From Marinomonas posidonica_A (lineage in GTDB: Bacteria; Pseudomonadota; Gammaproteobacteria; Pseudomonadales; Marinomonadaceae): a stretch of 64,000 bases of DNA. The notes beneath the pieces are model-generated. The model was not told the origin of the DNA. It ran no database searches and saw only the letters and a program-made list of their open reading frames with translations. Below are positions 59,760 through 64,000 of this stretch, piece after piece; the stretch's first letter is position 1, and every line of letters starts with the position of its first letter. The DNA lies in assembly GCF_043643765.1 (NCBI RefSeq), contig NZ_JBHZSP010000001.1, positions 124,001-188,000 of the forward strand. The letters run 5' to 3'. The position numbers and the translations under genes are program-made.

Positions 59760-61169
59760 TTAGTAAGAACGCGTCTCCGCTGGGAAGGCTTTTAATTCAT
59801 GCGTGACGGCTCGAGCGCCAGGGTCTTGTATTGGAATCACTAAGTGGATTGGCGTGTTGGGTGGCATGAAGGTAATGTCGAGGAAGTCCTTGTGCAGATA
59901 GGCGCTAGGCGAAAATAGGCGGGCGGCTACTGGTTTACCATTTAAATCATAGAATTCTAGGGCGATTTTTGGCATAGGCTGAGAAAACGCACTGTTGTTG
60001 GTGATGATGGCATTGACCATTAAGGCATTCGGAATATCTGGGTGGCTCTGAATGCGCACATGTTGAATGGAAATCGCACTGACATCATCAAACCTTGGAA
60101 GCGTGCAGCCAGTGTAGGAGCAAAGCATACGATATAGCCCACGGAAATGAGCAGAGCGACTGCCCTCATCAAAGTAATGGTTTGCGACTTGTCCAACCAG
60201 AATCCCTATGCCAACCAACATAGCCATAAACCACAGCCAAGGGTGTGATCGTTTGACGGGTTTGCTGGGAGTGGATTCATCTAGCAAAGGGGCAAGACTT
60301 TGCTGCGCTGACAATTGCTCTAAAAAGCTGTGCTGATGACCCGCTTCAGAAGGACGAGTTTGCTCCGCAGCGGTTTGCGCTAAGGTATGCAAGGCCGTCA
60401 TGTAATCGGGCTCAGGGCTTGGTGCAATGTTGTCTTTGGCTTTGGAAACAGTGCTTTGAGTCGCTGTCGCCGTGATAGTGGCATTAGCGGAGAGACGGTC
60501 TGCACCTTGTTGTGCCGGTTTGTTGTTCGTCGCTGTTTGTGTATTCGCTTTGGTCGCAAACCGCTCCTCTGTGTCAGGTCGAGAAGGATTTCTACGTGCT
60601 TGCGGTTGGCTGTCAGTGCGTTGTGATTTTGCTTGCAGTGCCGCTTCGACTTCCGCTAGTTCCACTTCCCAAGGGGCTAATTCATCACTTGATTGGGTGG
60701 CCGGCGTCTGAGGGGCTTGGCGACTCGGCTGGAAGTTATATGCGTCGTCCTCTTCCATCATAGGGGTAGAATGGTTGTGGTCCATATCCTGCTTGCTGGC
60801 AGGTTGTAAATCCTCGTCGGTGAACAAGGTGTGCAACCAGTCTGGGTTAACGATGTCGTCAGCAGGCGCTAAACGGTTGTCTGCGTGTAAGTCCTCTTTT
60901 AATGAGTAGGATGACTGAGCAATACTCGTGTCAAATGGCGTCTCTTGAGGTGTGGACTTAGATGTTGGCGCTTTGGTCGGTGTTTTAGGTTGAGCATCAG
61001 AAGAGGCGGTGGCCGGGTGTTTGGGGCTATTAGCCACCGCCTTAGCGGCATCAAAAATATGGAAACATTGGCCACAACGTACCTTGCCCTTGGCCATACT
61101 CAATACTTCGTCACTGACACGAAATGCCGTTGAACATTTAGGGCAGCGAGTGGTTAAGCTATTGGCCAT
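59760..61169 (-). CDS. MJ0042/DUF3426 zinc-ribbon membrane protein
   Basis: A 469-aa protein of unknown function. It starts with an MJ0042-type zinc ribbon (TRCPKCSTAFRV...VRCGQCFHIFDA, residues 8-41). A long, poorly conserved, Gln/Thr/Ala/Pro-rich linker follows (about 45-310). One membrane helix (WLWFMAMLVGIGILVGQV, about 322-340) and a C-terminal DUF3426 domain (about 370-465, MVNAIITNNSAFSQPMPKIALEFYD in parts) complete it. The Cys site faces the cytoplasm if the ribbon is inside. Position between prmA and dusB is usual for this family in gammaproteobacteria. No catalytic motif is seen. Confidence 0.82.
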   Translation of the reverse strand: MANSLTTRCPKCSTAFRVSDEVLSMAKGKVRCGQCFHIFDAAKAVANSPKHPATASSDAQPKTPTKAPTSKSTPQETPFDTSIAQSSYSLKEDLHADNRLAPADDIVNPDWLHTLFTDEDLQPASKQDMDHNHSTPMMEEDDAYNFQPSRQAPQTPATQSSDELAPWEVELAEVEAALQAKSQRTDSQPQARRNPSRPDTEERFATKANTQTATNNKPAQQGADRLSANATITATATQSTVSKAKDNIAPSPEPDYMTALHTLAQTAAEQTRPSEAGHQHSFLEQLSAQQSLAPLLDESTPSKPVKRSHPWLWFMAMLVGIGILVGQVANHYFDEGSRSAHFRGLYRMLCSYTGCTLPRFDDVSAISIQHVRIQSHPDIPNALMVNAIITNNSAFSQPMPKIALEFYDLNGKPVAARLFSPSAYLHKDFLDITFMPPNTPIHLVIPIQDPGARAVTHELKAFPAETRSY

Positions 61170-61214
61170 GGGCGTGTTTCTTCCTTAATCTAAAACAATA
61201 GTGCTGGTTGTGTT

Positions 61215-62105
61215 TTATGCGTGTTTAGTACCGACAATGCGAACCCATTCATCGCATTCTGTAACGTTTTCAATGGTAAACCAATCTTGATAAGCGTAAA
61301 TCACTTCTTGCGCTTGGTTTGCTAGGATGCCAGACAAAGCCAACTGCCCTCCAGTTTTTACCAGTGCCGCAATGGTGGGAGCTAGATCGGCCAGAGGGCC
61401 TGCCAAAATATTAGCGACCACAATGTCAGCCTGCAAATCGGATTCATAAGGTGGCAGTTTGACTTCCAAGCGGCTAGGGTCAATGTCATTGCGCGAAGCG
61501 TTTTCTTGGGTGGCTTGTACGGCTTGTGGGTCGATGTCGATGCCCACCATATTGCTGGCACCAAGCAATAAACCGGCAATGCCTAGAATGCCTGAACCAC
61601 AACCATAATCTATGATGGTTTTGTCTTGGCAATCAATACTGTCTAACCATTTTAGACACAGTGCTGTCGTTGGGTGAGTGCCCGTACCAAACGCCAAACC
61701 TGGGTCTAACATCAAGTTGACAGCACTTGGGTCTGGCACATCACGCCAGCTTGGGCAAACCCATAAGCGTTCCCCAAATTGGATCGGATGGTAATTGTCC
61801 ATCCATTCCCTTTCCCAATCTTTGTCTTCAAGAATTTCGATTTTTAGATCAATGTCGGTTTCACCAATGGATTCAGCTTTATGCTCTAGTACTGGGCGAA
61901 TCTCGTCGATTTTGGCTTCCGCTTCAAATAAGCCTGTTACCTTGGTGTTTTTCCACATCGGGGTAGTATTGAGCTCTGGCTCATAAATAGGGTCGTCGTG
62001 GATGTCTTCAAAAGTAACCACCATGGCACCGCACTCTAGTAGAGTGTCTTCGAAAGCAGGGACATGGTCAGGAGTCGTGTGAATACGTATTTGCAACCAA
62101 GGCAT
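61215..62105 (-). CDS. prmA: Ribosomal protein L11 methyltransferase
   Basis: A 296-aa SAM-dependent enzyme that trimethylates L11 at several sites. The N-terminal L11-binding domain begins MPWLQIRI, and the catalytic domain has LDPGLAFGTGTHPTTALCL, DYGCGSGILGIAG and VANILAGPLADLAP. Length is usual (E. coli 293). It follows accC on the same strand with a 117-bp gap that holds a long hairpin. Confidence 0.95.
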   Translation of the reverse strand: MPWLQIRIHTTPDHVPAFEDTLLECGAMVVTFEDIHDDPIYEPELNTTPMWKNTKVTGLFEAEAKIDEIRPVLEHKAESIGETDIDLKIEILEDKDWEREWMDNYHPIQFGERLWVCPSWRDVPDPSAVNLMLDPGLAFGTGTHPTTALCLKWLDSIDCQDKTIIDYGCGSGILGIAGLLLGASNMVGIDIDPQAVQATQENASRNDIDPSRLEVKLPPYESDLQADIVVANILAGPLADLAPTIAALVKTGGQLALSGILANQAQEVIYAYQDWFTIENVTECDEWVRIVGTKHA

Positions 62106-62176
62106 AAAAGATGTCCAACAATGAATAAACAGGAATAGAATAACGAAGCTTGATGCGCGAGGCGAGAGGAAAATGA

Positions 62177-62211
62177 CAGAGTCTGGTGAATATTTTATTC
62201 ACCAGACTCTG
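62177..62211. terminator. Long perfect hairpin between accC and prmA
   Basis: Arms of 16 bp (CAGAGTCTGGTGAATA, 62177-62192, and its exact complement, 62196-62211) surround three bases. On the minus strand TCATTTTCC follows, so it is only a moderate intrinsic terminator. It may also protect the accBC mRNA 3' end. Confidence 0.65.
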
Positions 62212-62222
62212 AGCGCGAATCA

Positions 62223-63563
62223 TTAAAGACCGAGCTTTTTCTCCAAATAATGGATATTTACGCCACCTTCGATGAAGTTAGCGTCATTGGCTAGATCTTT
62301 TTGTAGCTCAATGTTGGTTTTGATGCCGTCGATGAAGGTTTCATCTAACGCGCCAGAAAGGCGTTTTAGAGCAGCAGTACGATCCGCCGCATGACAAATG
62401 ATCTTAGCGATCATAGAGTCGTACGTTGGTGGAACCGAGTAACCACTGTATAGATGAGAATCAACACGGACACCCATACCGCCTGGTGCATGGAAATATT
62501 CCACTTTACCTGGGCTTGGCATGAAGGTTTTTGAATCTTCCGCATTAATACGAGACTCAACCGCGTGGCCGTTCAACTTGATGTCTTCTTGTTTCAAAGA
62601 CAATGGCAAGCCACTGGCGATGCGCAATTGTTCTTTCACAATGTCGACGCCTGTTACCATTTCAGTGACAGGATGCTCTACCTGAACACGAGTGTTCATT
62701 TCAATGAAGTAGAAATGGCCATCTTCGTATAGGAATTCAAATGTACCTGCACCGCGGTAGTTGATCTTGATACAAGCGTCTACACAGGCTTTTAAACAAG
62801 CTTGGCGAGATGTTTCATCCAACATAGGCGCTGGTGCTTCTTCCAATACTTTCTGGTGACGACGTTGCAAAGAACAGTCACGATCGTATAGGTGAACCGC
62901 ATTGCCTTGGCCGTCGGCCAGTACTTGTACTTCAACGTGACGCGGGTTGGTTAGGAATTTTTCCATATAAACCGTGCTGTCGCCGAAGTAAGAGCCTGCT
63001 TCAGATTGAGTAACGCTGATCGATTTTAGTAGGCTAGCTTCGTTATGAACAACGCGCATACCACGACCACCACCACCGGCAGCCGCTTTTACAATCACTG
63101 GGAAGCCAATTTCATTGGCAATACGCAAGCACTCATCTGGATCAGAAGGCACAGGACCGTTTGAACCAGGTACGGTTGGTACACCAGCTTCTTTCATGGC
63201 TTTAATCGCAGAAACCTTGTCACCCATTAGGCGAATGGTCTCCGCTTTTGGACCAATGAAGGCGAAGCCTGAGTTCTCAACCTGTTCTGCAAAATCTGCG
63301 TTTTCTGCAAGAAAACCGTAACCTGGGTGAATGGCAGACGTATCTGTTAATTCAGCGGCACTGATAATCGCAGGAATATTCAGGTAACTTTGAGCTGATG
63401 GGTTCGGACCAATACAGATGGATTCATCTGCTAGGCGAACATGTAATAAGTCACGGTCAATCTTTGAGTGAACCGCAACGGTTTTGATACCAAGTTCTTT
63501 ACACGCACGTAGAATACGTAGCGCGATTTCGCCTCGGTTAGCAATCAATACCTTATCAAGCAT
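62223..63563 (-). CDS. accC: Acetyl-CoA carboxylase biotin carboxylase subunit
   Basis: A 446-aa ATP-grasp enzyme that carboxylates biotin on AccB, the first step of fatty acid synthesis. Landmarks: VLIANRGEIALRILRACKELGI, HPGYGFLAENADFAE, KAAAGGGGRGMRVV, RDCSLQRRHQKVLEEAPAP and EMNTRVQVEHPVTEMVTG. Length fits E. coli AccC (449). It begins 21 bp after accB ends, in the standard accB-accC order. Confidence 0.97.
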   Translation of the reverse strand: MLDKVLIANRGEIALRILRACKELGIKTVAVHSKIDRDLLHVRLADESICIGPNPSAQSYLNIPAIISAAELTDTSAIHPGYGFLAENADFAEQVENSGFAFIGPKAETIRLMGDKVSAIKAMKEAGVPTVPGSNGPVPSDPDECLRIANEIGFPVIVKAAAGGGGRGMRVVHNEASLLKSISVTQSEAGSYFGDSTVYMEKFLTNPRHVEVQVLADGQGNAVHLYDRDCSLQRRHQKVLEEAPAPMLDETSRQACLKACVDACIKINYRGAGTFEFLYEDGHFYFIEMNTRVQVEHPVTEMVTGVDIVKEQLRIASGLPLSLKQEDIKLNGHAVESRINAEDSKTFMPSPGKVEYFHAPGGMGVRVDSHLYSGYSVPPTYDSMIAKIICHAADRTAALKRLSGALDETFIDGIKTNIELQKDLANDANFIEGGVNIHYLEKKLGL

Positions 63564-63584
63564 GATAAAACCTTTAATGTTGGG

Positions 63585-64000
63585 TTATACAATGGTTACT
63601 AGCGGTTGGTCGAATTCAACTGGCTCGCCGTCTTCAACTAGGATCGCGCCGATAGTACCTGCTTTATCTGCTTCGATTTGGTTCATCATTTTCATTGCTT
63701 CAACGATACAAATGGTATCGCCAACGTTTACTTTCTGGCCAACTTCAATGAATGGCTTCGCACCCGGTGCAGAAGACTTGTAGTAGGTGCCAACCATTGG
63801 AGATTTAACAGTGTGACCTGTGATAGCAGCTGGTGCGTCAGCAACTGGCGCCGCCGCAGGAGCTGCAGGCGCTGGTGCAGCAACAGGTGCTGGAGCAGCA
63901 ACTGCGGTGACGACTTGTGCACCACCACGACTAATACGAACGGCTTCCTCGCCTTCCTTGATCTCGATTTCGTAGACGTTTGACTCTTCTAATAGTTCAA
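63585..64000 (-). CDS. accB: Biotin carboxyl carrier protein, N-terminus cut by window
   Basis: The biotin-bearing subunit of acetyl-CoA carboxylase. The frame runs from the right window edge, reading ELLEESNVYEIEIKEGEEAVRISR at its start in two parts, then an Ala/Pro-rich linker (about 30 residues) and the biotinyl domain VKSPMVGTYYKSSAPG...VEAMKMMNQIEADKAG. The lysine of EAMKM takes the biotin. About 15-20 N-terminal residues lie outside the window. A shorter frame starting at MVGTYY is only the inner domain. Confidence 0.95.
   Translation of the reverse strand, partial: ELLEESNVYEIEIKEGEEAVRISRGGAQVVTAVAAPAPVAAPAPAAPAAAPVADAPAAITGHTVKSPMVGTYYKSSAPGAKPFIEVGQKVNVGDTICIVEAMKMMNQIEADKAGTIGAILVEDGEPVEFDQPLVTIV

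Overview
The window looks like chromosomal DNA of a marine gammaproteobacterium of the Oceanospirillales type, most likely Marinomonas or a close relative. This rests on protein resemblance and on conserved gene order (accB-accC-prmA, dusB-fis-purH-purD, nrdA-nrdB-yfaE, hinT/coq7/pdxH). The DNA is moderately AT-rich with AT-rich intergenic regions. I saw no rRNA, tRNA, insertion sequence, prophage or CRISPR array. The two edge genes (an FGGY kinase on the left, accB on the right) are cut by the window. No database or folding program was run, so all names rest on motifs read by eye.

Region 1 (1-8.0 kb) is a sugar or polyol uptake island. It holds an FGGY kinase, an RbsB-type binding protein, a DUF2291 lipoprotein, an RbsA-type ATPase, an RbsC-type permease, a convergent SorC-family regulator and an LdhA-like D-lactate dehydrogenase. 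An 18-bp perfect palindrome before the binding-protein gene fits a SorC-family operator. Region 2 (8.3-14.1 kb) is a signalling pair: a 1461-residue CHASE/PAS hybrid histidine kinase and a soluble two-PAS methyl-accepting protein resembling BdlA.

Region 3 (14.2-25.0 kb) is the most interesting part. It holds a MarR regulator, a DctPQM-type TRAP transporter, a CoA-transferase, a thiolase, an enoyl-CoA hydratase, a short-chain dehydrogenase, a feruloyl-CoA-synthetase-like ligase and a 4-hydroxybenzoyl-CoA-type thioesterase. Together these supply uptake, activation, hydration, oxidation, thiolysis and CoA release. That is a complete CoA-dependent beta-oxidative route for shortening an aromatic side chain, probably of a hydroxycinnamate. 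Two similar palindromes, one before marR and one inside the promoter of the hydratase operon, suggest a MarR-controlled regulon.

Region 4 (25-45 kb) is mixed. It contains a previously hidden 40-residue membrane protein, TrkH, an FdhD/YdeP-like molybdoenzyme pair, a MepM-like endopeptidase, a TAXI-type TRAP transporter with a fused membrane subunit, a HAD phosphatase, a methyltransferase, acs with an adjacent NarL/LuxR-type response regulator (CrbR-like arrangement), yidD, a stand-alone prephenate dehydratase, a TonB receptor with a periplasmic companion, an esterase and a CDP-alcohol phosphatidyltransferase.

Region 5 (45-64 kb) is mostly housekeeping: class Ia ribonucleotide reductase with two NrdR boxes, an acyltransferase-like membrane protein, AlkB, the HIT-coq7-pdxH operon, a 7TMR-DISM protein whose kinase and receiver parts look catalytically dead, purD, purH, fis, dusB, a DUF3426 zinc-ribbon protein, prmA, accC and accB.
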